DNA of 64,000 bases from Holophagaceae bacterium (GCA_016710635.1 JADJVL010000014.1:1-64000), one strand, 5' to 3'. Positions 7,583-17,006 are shown, counted from the first letter of the stretch. Notes: generated from the letters alone by a model not told the origin. Translations and numbers: made by a program.

Positions 7583-9979
7583 ATGACCCGACTACCCCTC
7601 CTCGCCATGTTGTTGGTCACCGCCCCCGCGGTGTTTGCTTCTCCAGCGCCCTCAGCGTTGAATGGAAATCTCTCGGGCACCGTGAGGGATGACCAGGGCA
7701 GGCCTGTCCCGAAAGCCAACCTGGTCCTCCGCAATCCCGTCTCGGGATACCGACAGGCGGTCAGCACGGATGGCCAGGGTCGCTACGTGTTTCACAACAT
7801 CCCCTTGAACGACTACCACCTGGAGGTAAACGCCTCCGGATTCGGTGAAGGCCACCAGAATCTGAACGTGCGGTCCAACCTGCCCTTGGAACTGGACGTG
7901 GTCCTGAAGCCGGCCTCCGCTACCGTCGTGGTCGAGGACCACCTGAACCTCTTGGAATCGCAGTCTTCCACCCGCTTGGACATCGACAAATCCACCATCG
8001 AGAAGATCCCGACGGCGGTGCAGAGCCGGGCCCTGGAATCGATTCTCCTTTCCACTCCCGGCTTCATCCAAGATGAGAACGGACGATTTCACTTCCGCGG
8101 CAGTCACGGCCAGGTCATGTACGTCGTGGACGGTGTTCCGGTCACCGACCAGGCGCAGGCCACCTTCTCCAATTCCTTCGATCCCGCCCAAGTGGAGAGC
8201 CTGGAGGTCGTGACAGGTGGCATCTCCGCGGAGCACGGCGGCAAGCCGGTGGCCGTGGTGAATGTTACGTCCAAGTCAGGTCTCGGCACCCCGAATGGAT
8301 TCGAGGGAGAGGCATCCTTCGGATTCGCGCGCTTCCGCACCGTTGAGTTCGGCTTCGGCGCACGGGGAGGGTCCAGCAGCTTCGGCTACTTCGTCACCGG
8401 CGCTGCCTCCTCGAGTGATCGGTTCCTGGATCCGGTGAACTTCGACAATCTCCACAACCAGGGATCCACCGGGCGTCTATTCGGACGCTTCGATTGGATT
8501 CTCACGGACCGGGACACCCTCCGCCTTTCCGTCAGCGGAGGTCGCACTCGGCGCGACGTGGTGAATCTCACGAGCCAGGAGGCCGCGGGGCAGGATCTGA
8601 CGGTCGAGAACATCGACGCCAACCTGAGCCTGGGGTGGACGCACCTCTTCGACGCCAACCGGAGCCTGGACGCCGCGGTCTACACCCGCCAGAGCACCGC
8701 GAAGCTGAGCCCGACCCAGGACCTGCAGCCTGGCTTCGCGCCGGGCGGGCCGGATTTCCCTGTATGGGCCAGGCAGGAGCGCAGTCTGGCCAACCTCGGA
8801 GCGACTCTATCCTTCACTCAACGCTTCGGTGAAAACACCATCAAGGTCGGGTTGCAGCACGTCTCCTTTCCCATCCATGAGCGCTTTGCCTTCGGCATCA
8901 CGGACGGTCAAGACGTCGAGTTGAACGATCCGACCAATCCCTTCTATCGGTACACACCGTCGGGGGGTTCGAACATCTTCCGCTTCGAGGACCGCATCAC
9001 GCCACGTCTTTCCAGCGCCTTTATCCAGGCCGATTGGCACCTGGGCCAGTGGGTGTTCGCAGGAGGCCTGCGTTACGACCGGTACTCAGTCAAGTCCTTT
9101 TCCGAATCGGAAGTCCAGCCTCGTCTAGGGGCCAGCTATCGCATCGAAGGAACGGGCACGGTTCTGCGTGTCTCCTATGACCGCTTGATGATCACGCCGG
9201 AGAACGAGAACCTCGCCTTGTCACTTTCCCAACAGGCCTGGGACCTCGGCCCGAATGCCGGAACGCCTGTGCCACCGCTACATTCAGAGATCCAGAGCAG
9301 CGTGACCTGGGGCATCGAACAGCAGTTCGGCCAGATGGCCCGGGTCGCCGCTGACTACTGGGAGAAGCGGAGCCGATACGCCGCGGACAACGAACAGTTC
9401 GCGAACACCGGGGTGCTCTTCCCCATCGCCGCCGACCGAGCCGTGCTTCGGGGATGGGACCTTCGGCTGGATCTGGTACCCATCCACGGGTTCTCCGCGT
9501 ACCTAAGCCTCGGGCAATCCCGAGCCATCTTCCAGGCCCCCGTGGTGGGCGGCCTTCAGCTGGAGTCATCGGCAGCCACTCCCGGCGAGCGCTTCCTCAT
9601 CGACCATGACGAGAAGCTCGCAGTCCAGATCGGCTTGCGGTACGAGTCGAAGAGCTTCTATGCCCAGATCATCGGCCGCTACGATTCCGGCCTTGTGGCT
9701 GGAGACCCGGGGGACGCGGCAGGTAACCCCGACCTGGACTTCGGAACCAAATACGTTCACTTGGATTCCGAAGGCATTTGGCGCGTCAATGCCCGAACCA
9801 CCTGGAATCTGAGCCTCGGCCAGAGCTGGAAGCTATCGGAGCGCCGCAGCATCCTCACGAGCGTTGATCTCCTCAACGCCACCGATGTGAAAGGCCTCTA
9901 CAACTTCCTGTCCGTATTCGGCGGCACTCACGTCATTCCACCTCGAACCCTTGCGGTCCGCATGAAGTATCGGTTCTAG
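7583..9979 (+). CDS. TonB-dependent outer-membrane receptor with carboxypeptidase-like N-domain
   Basis: 798 residues. A signal peptide (MTRLPLLAMLLVTAPAVFA) is followed by a carboxypeptidase-regulatory-like domain (LSGTVRDDQGRPVPKANLVL...GRYVFHNIPLNDYHLEV). The plug comes next (LLSTPGFIQDENGRFHFRGSHGQVMYVVDGVPVTDQ, VESLEVVTGGISAEHGGKPVAVVNVTSKSG), then a long beta-barrel ending RMKYRF. It imports a substrate into the periplasm using TonB energy. Divergence from a Fur regulator and the operator-like repeat at its promoter point to a metal or metal-chelate substrate; this is inference. A GGAAGG ribosome-binding site precedes the ATG. Confidence 0.9.
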   Translation: MTRLPLLAMLLVTAPAVFASPAPSALNGNLSGTVRDDQGRPVPKANLVLRNPVSGYRQAVSTDGQGRYVFHNIPLNDYHLEVNASGFGEGHQNLNVRSNLPLELDVVLKPASATVVVEDHLNLLESQSSTRLDIDKSTIEKIPTAVQSRALESILLSTPGFIQDENGRFHFRGSHGQVMYVVDGVPVTDQAQATFSNSFDPAQVESLEVVTGGISAEHGGKPVAVVNVTSKSGLGTPNGFEGEASFGFARFRTVEFGFGARGGSSSFGYFVTGAASSSDRFLDPVNFDNLHNQGSTGRLFGRFDWILTDRDTLRLSVSGGRTRRDVVNLTSQEAAGQDLTVENIDANLSLGWTHLFDANRSLDAAVYTRQSTAKLSPTQDLQPGFAPGGPDFPVWARQERSLANLGATLSFTQRFGENTIKVGLQHVSFPIHERFAFGITDGQDVELNDPTNPFYRYTPSGGSNIFRFEDRITPRLSSAFIQADWHLGQWVFAGGLRYDRYSVKSFSESEVQPRLGASYRIEGTGTVLRVSYDRLMITPENENLALSLSQQAWDLGPNAGTPVPPLHSEIQSSVTWGIEQQFGQMARVAADYWEKRSRYAADNEQFANTGVLFPIAADRAVLRGWDLRLDLVPIHGFSAYLSLGQSRAIFQAPVVGGLQLESSAATPGERFLIDHDEKLAVQIGLRYESKSFYAQIIGRYDSGLVAGDPGDAAGNPDLDFGTKYVHLDSEGIWRVNARTTWNLSLGQSWKLSERRSILTSVDLLNATDVKGLYNFLSVFGGTHVIPPRTLAVRMKYRF

Positions 9980-10165
9980 CACGTTCTTCCGAGTGGTCAA
10001 ATTGATTGGGTCCGAGAACAAGGGTCAGCCCGCGACACCGACCCGGAAAGCTGGAACCACCTTGAAGCGCCGAGCCGGGAACAAATTGAAGGCCTGGAAG
10101 CCTCCCCCTAATCCTTTTCTAAGAATTCTCCCCAAGACTTTGAGCTGGAACCTCAAGGGGCAAGG

Positions 10166-10789
10166 ATGAAGATTCGAGACCACGTGCGGCGGCGCATGCG
10201 ATGGCTGCTACTGGCCGCTTTCATCGTCGGGATCCCCACAGGGATGGCCGGATGGATCGTCATCCGTGGCGTCAGCGCCCGGGACGAGCCAACACGCTTC
10301 GAAGAAGTGCTCGCAAGGAGCCTGCGGCACGCCGCCATACCTGCGGCTCAACGGCGCGCACCGAATCCGGTAGAGCGGACTCCGGAGGTCATCGAGGAAG
10401 GAAAAGCGCACTGGGCTGACCATTGCGCGCAGTGCCATGGGAATGATGGGCGAGGAAGAACGGAGATGGGGCGAAACCTCTTCCCGAAGGCTCCGGATAT
10501 GACGGAGTCCTCAACCCAAAAGCTGAGCGATGGGGAGCTGTTTGCGATCATCAAGAACGGGATCCGGCTCTCGGGGATGCCGGCCTGGGGGGATAACTCA
10601 CCCTCCAGCGATCTCCAGTCCTGGAAGCTGGTCCATTTCATCCGGCATTTGCCGAACCTCAGTGCTGCCGAGGTCGATGGAATGAAGGCGATGAATCCGG
10701 TTTCCCCGGGCCAGGCCGAGCAAGTGGCCGGCGAGGAGGCCTTCCTCAACCCCGGGAGCTCGGCCTCCGCTCCCCGAAAACACCACTGA
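10166..10789 (+). CDS. Membrane-anchored monohaem cytochrome c
   Basis: 207 residues. An N-terminal membrane anchor or signal helix (RWLLLAAFIVGIPTGMAGWIVI) precedes a single class I haem c domain with CAQCH at 87-91 and a likely axial Met in GIRLSGMPAWGD. The fold continues with SWKLVHFIRHLPNLSAAEV. The C-terminus is low-complexity and ends KHH. It resembles small c-type cytochromes that carry electrons on the periplasmic face. It starts the plus-strand series 10.2-12.9 kb; the next gene begins 16 bases later. Confidence 0.88.
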   Translation: MKIRDHVRRRMRWLLLAAFIVGIPTGMAGWIVIRGVSARDEPTRFEEVLARSLRHAAIPAAQRRAPNPVERTPEVIEEGKAHWADHCAQCHGNDGRGRTEMGRNLFPKAPDMTESSTQKLSDGELFAIIKNGIRLSGMPAWGDNSPSSDLQSWKLVHFIRHLPNLSAAEVDGMKAMNPVSPGQAEQVAGEEAFLNPGSSASAPRKHH

Positions 10790-10805
10790 CCCCAAGGAGT
10801 TTCCC

Positions 10806-11108
10806 ATGAATCACGTGCACTTCGCATGTTCCGCCGCACTGCTACTGGCCCCAGCTACCCTCTCGGCCCACGTTCATAAGGTGGTGATGGGAACCATCGA
10901 ATCCATGACCGCTTCGAAGCTCGTGCTTCTCCGGAAGGATGGGCAGCGACAAACAATCCCGATCACGAAGGAGACGAAGGTGCTGGAGGGTGGAAAGCTC
11001 GTCGGGATTGATCGTGTCCAGCCCGGATTGAGGACCTCGATCACTCTCGCTGAGGACGACACAACAGCCGAACTCATCAAATTGCCTGGCGCGCCTGGAA
11101 AGAAGTAG
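10806..11108 (+). CDS. Small exported protein (DUF5666-like beta domain)
   Basis: 100 residues with a signal peptide (HFACSAALLLAPATLSA). The mature part is a short beta-rich domain, HKVVMGTIESMTASKLVLLRKDGQRQTIPITKETKVLEGGKLVGIDRVQPGLRTSITLAEDDTTAELIKL. It resembles the OB-like 'modifier' domains of the DUF5666 type, a tentative match by pattern. AAGGAG precedes the start. It is sandwiched between the cytochrome and a tiny membrane protein, probably one operon. Confidence 0.7.
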   Translation: MNHVHFACSAALLLAPATLSAHVHKVVMGTIESMTASKLVLLRKDGQRQTIPITKETKVLEGGKLVGIDRVQPGLRTSITLAEDDTTAELIKLPGAPGKK

Positions 11109-11115
11109 GCGAAGA

Positions 11116-11313
11116 ATGCCCGATACTGGGACCTCCAATTTCTCTCCGCGGGTCCGCGGTTACCTCACGGGGCTGGCCCTCGGTACAAGCGTTGGTTTGA
11201 TGTTTGGATCCGTCTTCAAAAACCCGCTGCTCGGGTTTGGCCTGGGCCTCTGCTTCGCTGCAGGCTTCGGAGGCCTCTACGCAACATATTTTCAGAAGAA
11301 AGAAAAAGAATGA
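11116..11313 (+). CDS. Small Gly-rich two-helix membrane protein
   Basis: 65 residues, not recognised. Two glycine-rich hydrophobic stretches (YLTGLALGTSVGLMFGSVF and LLGFGLGLCFAAGFGGLYATYF) form a helical hairpin, with a Lys-rich C-terminus (QKKEKE). It starts seven bases after the preceding stop, suggesting co-translation with it. Confidence 0.6.
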   Translation: MPDTGTSNFSPRVRGYLTGLALGTSVGLMFGSVFKNPLLGFGLGLCFAAGFGGLYATYFQKKEKE

Positions 11314-11419
11314 TTCGGTCCCTTTACCCGCACGCAACGCGCGCTCACGGTTCCGGATCGTTCAGCATGGCTGGATCGCCTCGGTTACTCGATAGATCCA
11401 TTAAGATTCAGTGGACCTC

Positions 11420-12139
11420 ATGAACTGGCGCAAGGTCTGGAAATGGCACTTGTGGATGGGGGTGACCCTCCTGGTACCCCTGCTTTTCTGGTTGAGTACG
11501 GCCCTCATCTTCACCCTTTGGCCCATCGACTCGGTTCGGGGGAAGAGTCTGAGCAGCGGCCGGAGTATGCCGCCCATCCAGCTCAAGAGCTGGATGAGTC
11601 CGCCGCCCGAAGCGCTTGAGGGCGCCTTGGCCGTGACGCTCAAGATCGTCGAGGGTCATCCTGTCGCGGTGGTAGACAAGGGCGCTGAAACCGCGGTGTG
11701 GGACCTCAGCGAACGAAAACGCCTCGGCCCCGTTCTGCCTCTCGCCTGGGCCCGAGAGGTTGTTCGGAGGGACTTTGGAGGCACCTACGACGAGGAGGCC
11801 GCCTACCTGTTCATGCGGACGGGTGCGGGTCAACGCGTCGCTGGGGCCGGGCCCGCGACCCTGGACCTCGCCTCGGAGTACGCAGGGCCACGTCCCGTTT
11901 ATGCTTTCTACCTCCGCGAAGCCTCCATGCACCTGTACGTCGACGCCCTCACAGGCGACATAAAGGCCCGCCGACGCGGCATCTGGCGCTTCTACGACCT
12001 CGCGTTCCGCCTCCACAGTCTGGAGTTCCTGCCCGATGGTTCGAAGCGGACCCTGATGATGGGCGTCATCGTGCTGGGCTTTGTGCTTAGCGTCACAGGC
12101 CTGGCCATGGCGGTGAAGCGACTCAGGAAACCGTGTTGA
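11420..12139 (+). CDS. PepSY-associated membrane protein
   Basis: About 239 residues. Begins MNWRKVWKWHLWMGVTLLVPLLFWLSTALIFTL, the amphipathic-plus-membrane start typical of PepSY-associated proteins. The periplasmic part includes VYAFYLREASMHLYVDALTGDIKARRRGIWRFYDLAFRLHSLEFL, matching PepSY_TM sequence, and a second membrane helix closes it (TLMMGVIVLGFVLSVTGLAMAV). A GTG nine bases upstream (11411) is an alternative start; neither has a strong ribosome-binding site. PepSY_TM proteins often accompany iron-uptake or ferric-reductase systems, fitting the nearby receptor; its own activity is unknown. Confidence 0.8.
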   Translation: MNWRKVWKWHLWMGVTLLVPLLFWLSTALIFTLWPIDSVRGKSLSSGRSMPPIQLKSWMSPPPEALEGALAVTLKIVEGHPVAVVDKGAETAVWDLSERKRLGPVLPLAWAREVVRRDFGGTYDEEAAYLFMRTGAGQRVAGAGPATLDLASEYAGPRPVYAFYLREASMHLYVDALTGDIKARRRGIWRFYDLAFRLHSLEFLPDGSKRTLMMGVIVLGFVLSVTGLAMAVKRLRKPC

Positions 12140-12305
12140 GACCCAGCGTCGATTCGCGGGCCAACTGCTTGTTGAAGACTTCGGGGCATCCGGTTGTCAG
12201 AAGTCGCTTCTAATCCATGCCTAATCCGCTCGCCGAACTTGGTGCCAAGGTCGACTGCCGCAGGCCGACGACCCGAAACGGCGGTTCCCGAAAGGCAGGT
12301 GCACC

Positions 12306-12860
12306 ATGAGTTCAAGTCTCGCGTCCATCCTCCTCGCAGGGGCGCTCGCCGTTGGGACTGGCCTGCCGCTCCGGGCCGACCACGAAACCACCGCAGCGGA
12401 CATCATTCGCATGCGCAAGGGCGGCCTCCGGGAGGGGACGATCCTCGAGTTCCTCCGCACTTACCACGCTCGGGTGATCCTGACCGGTCGTGGCGTAGCC
12501 GACTTGGCCGAGGCCGGCTTCCGAGAGGAATTCATCCAGGAGCTGCTCGCCTATCGGCGGACCCAGCCCCCCGAGGAGCCACCCAAGGCCCAAGACAGGG
12601 AGGGCCCTCCTCCGTCGGCGGAACCGGCCTATGAGACAACATTCTACGTCGGCTACGCCTTCGACGCCTGGGCCTTCCCTTGGTGGTACTACTCGGGTCA
12701 CTACCATGGCTACCACTATTGGTCCGGGCACCACGCCGGCCACGGCTTGGGCCACTCTCGCTCCGTTGGCCACGGCTGGGGCCACCGAGGGGTTTCCCAC
12801 TCGGGCGGACATGGCGGTGGACATGGCGGTGGACATGGTGGTGGGCGTGGACACCATTAG
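12306..12860 (+). CDS. Exported protein with His/Gly-rich repeat tail
   Basis: 184 residues. Signal peptide (SLASILLAGALAVGTGLPLRA), then a short helical module (AADIIRMRKGGLREGTILEFLRTYHARVILTGRGVADLAEAGFREEFIQELLAYR) seen in many exported bacterial proteins. A Pro-rich linker, an aromatic stretch (FDAWAFPWWYYSGHYHGYHYW) and a His/Gly tail follow. The tail ends in near-perfect HGGG repeats encoded by 12-base units (about 12804-12854). The tail could bind Ni, Cu or Zn; function is unknown. Confidence 0.75.
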   Translation: MSSSLASILLAGALAVGTGLPLRADHETTAADIIRMRKGGLREGTILEFLRTYHARVILTGRGVADLAEAGFREEFIQELLAYRRTQPPEEPPKAQDREGPPPSAEPAYETTFYVGYAFDAWAFPWWYYSGHYHGYHYWSGHHAGHGLGHSRSVGHGWGHRGVSHSGGHGGGHGGGHGGGRGHH

Positions 12861-12905
12861 CAGATTGGCCAGGCACACCCGTTGAAGGCCAAGGGAGAAG
12901 GTTCC

Positions 12906-13320
12906 ATGGTGCGAGTCAGGGAAATCAGAGATCTGGAGGCTCTGCGCAGCCGACCGGCGTCACCCCCCTATGTGTTGCTGGAAAGCGCTGAAAATCGCGA
13001 GGAGCGAGGCGAACTCTGGTGCGTAATCGAAGCCCGAGGGGATAGCCGTGCAGAACCCTCGTGGTTGCTGCTCCCCACAGAAGGCACAGCCACCCTGTTT
13101 GTCGAAGACGAGGTTCTGGTCGGGCGCTGGGACCAGGAGCGCCAGGCCTTCTTTTGACGAGGAGGGGTCCGTCCTGGATCTATTGGGGCGGAGAAGACCC
13201 CCGAGTTCCATGGAAGAGGATGATGAGGAGGAGGACGAAGCATGGGCCGACGAGCGGCGAGCCAAGGAGACCGTTCTGGAGGCAGGGACGGCTTCTGGGC
13301 GGCGGGACATTCTCTACTGA
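12906..13320 (+). pseudogene. Small hypothetical protein, probably frameshifted in a T run
   Basis: As read, an 83-residue protein runs from ATG 12906 (ribosome-binding GGGAGAAGG upstream) to TGA at 13155-13157. The stop sits in TTTT at 13152-13155. Removing one T joins QERQAFF directly to DEEGSVLDLLGRRR and a very acidic stretch (SSMEEDDEEEDEAWADE), ending ...GRRDILY at 13320, for about 137 residues. The downstream part has no start codon with a ribosome-binding site of its own other than an internal ATG. No family is recognised. If the T run is real, the product is the short form. Confidence 0.5.
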
Positions 13321-13431
13321 TGAATGGAGGCGCACATGACCCAGCAAGGCGCCGGAGTGAGCTCAAACCACACCGGGGAGCGAAAGAGGGATCTCCGCGA
13401 CGTGTCACACTTCATGGAAAGTCGAATCGCC

Positions 13432-14106
13432 ATGCAAGCCGTCCTACTCATCGAAGATGACCGTAAGCTCTCCCAGGTTCTCTCCCAGGGCCTTCGGGAG
13501 AGCGGGTTCTCCGTGGCCACCGCGCAAACGGGGCCCGAAGGCCTTGCTCAGGCCCTCGAGAAGGACTTCGATGCGGTGGTCCTGGACCTGATGCTTCCTG
13601 GGAAGCACGGTTTCGATGTGCTGCGGGAACTCCGCGGGCAGGGGAAGGCCGTTCCCGTACTGATCCTCACGGCGCGTTCAGGCGTGGAGGACCGTATCCA
13701 CGGCCTAAATCTCGGCGCTGATGACTACCTTCCCAAACCCTTCGATCTGCGCGAACTCATCGCCCGGGTTCGGGCGGTTTCCCGCCGCCCCCCTTCGACC
13801 CTTCAGACGGTCCTCACATTGGCAGACCTGGAGCTCAACCCGGTCGCACACACGGTCTCCCGTGCGGGCCGACCCATCGATCTCAGCGTGAAGGAATTCG
13901 ACCTGCTGGAGTACCTCCTGAGGCACAAACGCATGGTTCTCACGCGCAGCATGATCCTCGACCGGGTCTGGGCGCTGGACTACGACGGCAGCTCCAACCT
14001 GGTGGACGTCTACATCAACTACCTTCGCCGCAAGATCGACGACGGGTTCGAGCCCAAGCTGATCCATTCCATCCGCGGGGTGGGATATTCCCTGAGGGAA
14101 GACTGA
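13432..14106 (+). CDS. OmpR-family response regulator
   Basis: 224 residues. Receiver domain with the acidic pair Asp9-Asp10, phosphoacceptor Asp52 (VVLDLMLPGKHGFDVL), Thr80 and Lys102 (DDYLPKPFD). A winged-helix OmpR-type DNA-binding domain follows (VSRAGRPIDLSVKEFDLLEYLLRHKRMVLTRSMILDRVWALDYDGSSNLVDVYINYLRRKID). In-frame starts exist up to 108 bases upstream, but homology begins at 13432 (MQAVLLIEDD). It overlaps the kinase start (ATGA-type junction), so the two form an operon. Targets are unknown; proximity to the metal genes suggests a CusR-like role, as inference. Confidence 0.92.
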   Translation: MQAVLLIEDDRKLSQVLSQGLRESGFSVATAQTGPEGLAQALEKDFDAVVLDLMLPGKHGFDVLRELRGQGKAVPVLILTARSGVEDRIHGLNLGADDYLPKPFDLRELIARVRAVSRRPPSTLQTVLTLADLELNPVAHTVSRAGRPIDLSVKEFDLLEYLLRHKRMVLTRSMILDRVWALDYDGSSNLVDVYINYLRRKIDDGFEPKLIHSIRGVGYSLRED

Positions 14107-15501
14107 TGGGACGGACTGCGCTCAGCATCCGCGTCAAGCTGACCTTGGGCTTTGCCTTATTCCTCGGTGCCCTGATGTTCACCTCGGGCGCCGCGCTTTA
14201 CGGGATCGTCCGGTACCAGCTCTTTCACCACCACGATCCGTCCCTGATCGAGACGGCAGCCCAGGTGGAGAGGATCCTATCTCGCCAGGATGACTGTGCC
14301 CACCTCGAAACAGCCCAGATCGAGGCCCTGGACCGGCTCGGCCACCTCATTCTGTTCCATGAGACCGAGGGCGAGGGCCAGGTGTTCTACCGTTCCCCGG
14401 ACTCCGGGAAGCTTCCAGCGCCCCCCTCCCTCGCGTCACTGAAATCGCTGGCCCCTTACGAAACTCTGCACCAGGGGGGTGAGACGCTGCGAGTCCATTC
14501 CAGGCCTTATAGGACCCGCTCGGGCCGCCACGGCCTCATCAGGGTCATGGATCGGATGGGAGAGATCGAGGAGCCCCTCCGCTTCCTGCGGCTCTCCCTC
14601 ATCCTCCTAGTCCCGATTGCCATCGCCATTGCCGCGCTCGGCGGGTACTGGATGGCGGGACGAGCCCTGGCCCCGGTGGATCGCATCACGAAGCAGGCGC
14701 AGGCCATCGAGGCCCAGAGCCTCGCTTCCAAGATCCCCCACCCCGGTCCCGACGACGAACTGGGACGCCTCGTGGATACCCTCAACCAGATGTTCGGGCG
14801 GCTGGAGCGTGCCTTCGAAGGGATGAAGCGCTTCACGTCAGACGCCTCCCACGAGCTCCGCAGCCCTCTCGCCATCATGCGAAGCACCATCGACGTGGCT
14901 CTCAGCCACCCCCCGAAGCCGGGAGGAGTACCGCGCCTCCCTGGAGAGCCTTGGGGAGGAAGTCGACAGACTCCGACGGGTCAGCTCCGACCTCCTGCTG
15001 CTGGCTCGCGCGGACGCCGGGAGGCTTGAGCTGGACGTGGCTCCCGTGCCCCTGGGCAGACTCGTGAAGGAAGTCGTCGAGGCCTTTCAGCCTGTGGCAA
15101 CGCACAAATCCATCCGCCTAGAGGGCGCCTGCGACCAGGCGCCGATCATCCTGGGGGACGAACGGTGGTTGCGGCAGGTGCTCGCCAATCTCCTCGACAA
15201 CGCCCTCAAGTTCACGCCCTCCGGAGGGCACGTTCGCGTCGAGCTGCAGACCGAAGGTTCAGAGGTTCAGATAGGCGTGGAGGATACCGGGCCTGGAATT
15301 CCCGCAGAGCAGCTCCCCCGCATCTTCGAACGCTTCTATCAGGGCGATTCCGCCCGGACACGCAGCGACACCCAAGGCACCGGACTCGGTCTGGCGATCT
15401 CCGCCTGGATCGTCGAAGCACACGGAGGAAACCTGACCGCAGTAAACCGCTCCGATACGCCGGGTTGTCGCATGACCATGCGCCTTCCCTGCCCGACCTG
15501 A
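14106..15501 (+). pseudogene. Sensor histidine kinase, frameshifted as read
   Basis: Two membrane helices (about 10-36 and 160-185) flank a periplasmic sensor region. A HAMP linker (LAPVDRITKQAQAIEA...DDELGRLVDTLNQMF) and the dimerisation/phosphoacceptor box SDASHELRSPLAIMRS with His249 follow. The frame breaks at a run of six C (14909-14914). Removing one C restores SREEYRASLESLGEEVDRLRRVSSDLLLLARADAGRLELDV and leads into the second frame. That frame carries the N box (LANLLDNALKFTP), G1 (VEDTGPGIP), F (FERFYQ) and G2 (GTGLGLAI) of the ATPase domain. Restored length is about 464 residues. It is the partner of the preceding regulator. Confidence 0.88.
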
Positions 15502-15568
15502 GCTTGCAGTCGAGGTCTCTGGGACGATCGTGCTGGAACCCGCGAGCCAACGGACTTCAGGAGCCCCC

Positions 15569-16168
15569 ATGTCCCAACATCCCATTAGCTCGGATTCCAT
15601 TGAGCGTCTGCTCGAAGTGATTCTGCCGATCGTGATGACCAAGACGATGGGTAAAGGCGTCGCCCCGGCCGATGACCCTACCTTGGCCCCGGAATACCGT
15701 TGTCCCCATGATGGATCGAGCCGGACCGCAAAGATCCGAGCACTGCTCGACTCCCGGCCGAGGGGGACCTTCCAGTGGGACGGCAAGACCATCACATTCA
15801 ACGGGGGCGATGAGCGCTTGAGCCGGTTGGACCCTGGGCCCATGCCTAGTGATCTCACCGCCGTGTACTACCTCGGCCTCGGGACGGCACTGGTCGGAAG
15901 CCTCATCCTGGGATTGGCGAGCACTCTGAAGAGCCCAATGGGATGGGTGTTCATTGGGCTCGGCTTTTGGATAACGGCTGTGTCCTGGTTTCGTGACCGC
16001 AATCTCGAGTCCCGACTCGCCGCCTGGCGGGAGAAGACGGCCAAGGCTGACACCCACTGGCTCTGTCATCCCTGTGGTGAAGAATTCTTACCTGAGACGA
16101 AAGACAAAGGTGATGGGATCCCAACCCCGCCGCCTGAAAATGTTCAATCCTTCCAAGGCCGAAGCTAA
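15569..16168 (+). CDS. Hypothetical two-helix membrane protein with Cys motifs
   Basis: 199 residues, not recognised. A soluble N-terminal part contains EYRCPHDGS, followed by two adjacent membrane helices (LTAVYYLGLGTALVGSLILGLA and GWVFIGLGFWITAVSWF). A C-terminal tail has WLCHPCGEEFLPE, a zinc-ribbon-like CxxC. The start at 15569 has CAGGAG six to eight bases upstream; a longer reading from 15530 is less likely. It converges with the XRE regulator and their stops overlap by four bases. Confidence 0.65.
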   Translation: MSQHPISSDSIERLLEVILPIVMTKTMGKGVAPADDPTLAPEYRCPHDGSSRTAKIRALLDSRPRGTFQWDGKTITFNGGDERLSRLDPGPMPSDLTAVYYLGLGTALVGSLILGLASTLKSPMGWVFIGLGFWITAVSWFRDRNLESRLAAWREKTAKADTHWLCHPCGEEFLPETKDKGDGIPTPPPENVQSFQGRS

Positions 16169-16617
16169 GCGCTGAGGGCAATTTCAGCGGCACCAGCGAG
16201 GTGTTCCCGGAAGCGTTCGGGATCCCGCGAGCCAGCCGAAGCCCACAGAATCGAAGCGGTCGCGTAGACCGTCACGACCACCGTCGTGAAGAGATTTGAT
16301 CGGATGTCCAATCCACGCTTCTGAAACGCGGTCACGACAGCCTCCACGACCATCTGATGCAGGACCGGATCCACGCCATCGGAGGACTGGGGTGATGCCG
16401 TTGGCGTGCCGTTGCCCGTGACAAGCCATTCAAGGTTCACTTCAAGGGCTAGTGCGAGGGCTTTCATGGAATTTGGCGACGGATTCCGACCTCCAGTCTC
16501 CCACAGGGTCACTTGGGACCGAGTGACCCCCAGACGAGCACCGAGGGCCGACTGGGTGAGGCCGCGCATCTCTCTCGAGGCTCGGATTCGAGACGCAACG
16601 GTGGAATTTTCTGCCAC
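16165..16617 (-). CDS. XRE-family repressor-like regulator
   Basis: About 150 residues from a GTG with AAGGGGA upstream; a TTG at 16641 is an alternative. N-terminal Cro/C1-type helix-turn-helix (SRIRASREMRGLTQSALGARLGVTRSQVTLWETGGRNPSPNSMKALALALEVNLEWLVTG). The C-terminal half (VLHQMVVEAVVTAFQKRGLDI...) resembles no catalytic domain I recognise. It is divergent from the Ner-like gene with an inverted repeat between them, the arrangement of a phage-type repressor/Ner switch. Confidence 0.82.
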   Translation of the reverse strand: MAENSTVASRIRASREMRGLTQSALGARLGVTRSQVTLWETGGRNPSPNSMKALALALEVNLEWLVTGNGTPTASPQSSDGVDPVLHQMVVEAVVTAFQKRGLDIRSNLFTTVVVTVYATASILWASAGSRDPERFREHLAGAAEIALSA

Positions 16618-16646
16618 AGCATCCCCTTGACGACGAGACAAGACAA

Positions 16647-16663
16647 CTTATGGTATACATAAG
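16647..16663. promoter_or_regulatory. Operator-like inverted repeat between divergent regulators
   Basis: CTTATG (16647-16652) and CATAAG (16658-16663) are perfect inverted 6-mers around a 5-base centre. The repeat covers TATGGT/TATACA, possible -10 boxes for the Ner-like gene downstream of a TTGACG at about 16627-16632. A shared operator for the XRE and Ner-like proteins is inferred. Confidence 0.5.
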
Positions 16664-16669
16664 GCAAAC

Positions 16670-16936
16670 ATGTTGCCCGAATTGTTGCGAAGAGGTTCTC
16701 AAATGGTAGCTGGTTGGCATCCCCAGGACATCGTAGCCGGCATCCGCAAAGTCGGGTGGACCCACCAGATGATCGCTGACCAGTTGGGAGTCGGCCGCTC
16801 GACCGTGACGCTGTCCATCAGGACGGGCGGGAATTCCGCGGTCTGTGCTTTCATCGCCACGCTCATCGGTGCCTCGGAGGCGGAGCTGTGGCCCTTCCGG
16901 TCCCCCTGTCCCTCGGAGAAGCCTCGGCGGGCCTGA
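16670..16936 (+). CDS. Ner/Nlp-family phage-type DNA-binding protein
   Basis: 88 residues. The core GWHPQDIVAGIRKVGWTHQMIADQLGVGRSTVTLSIRTGGNSAVCAFIATLIGASEAELWPFR matches the Mu Ner / Nlp pattern: an opening WHxxDI, a helix-turn-helix, and a closing E-L/I-WP. An AAGG precedes the ATG at 16670; an in-frame ATG at 16703 with GAGG is equally possible and closer to the usual Ner start. In Mu-like phages Ner lies divergent from the c repressor and upstream of the transposase genes, which fits the layout here. Confidence 0.78.
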   Translation: MLPELLRRGSQMVAGWHPQDIVAGIRKVGWTHQMIADQLGVGRSTVTLSIRTGGNSAVCAFIATLIGASEAELWPFRSPCPSEKPRRA

Positions 16937-17006
16937 ACACCCCCGGTCCTCGTGTGTGGTTCGTCCCCATGCATTGAGGACCCCAATAGAAAGGAGGCCA
17001 CCACCT

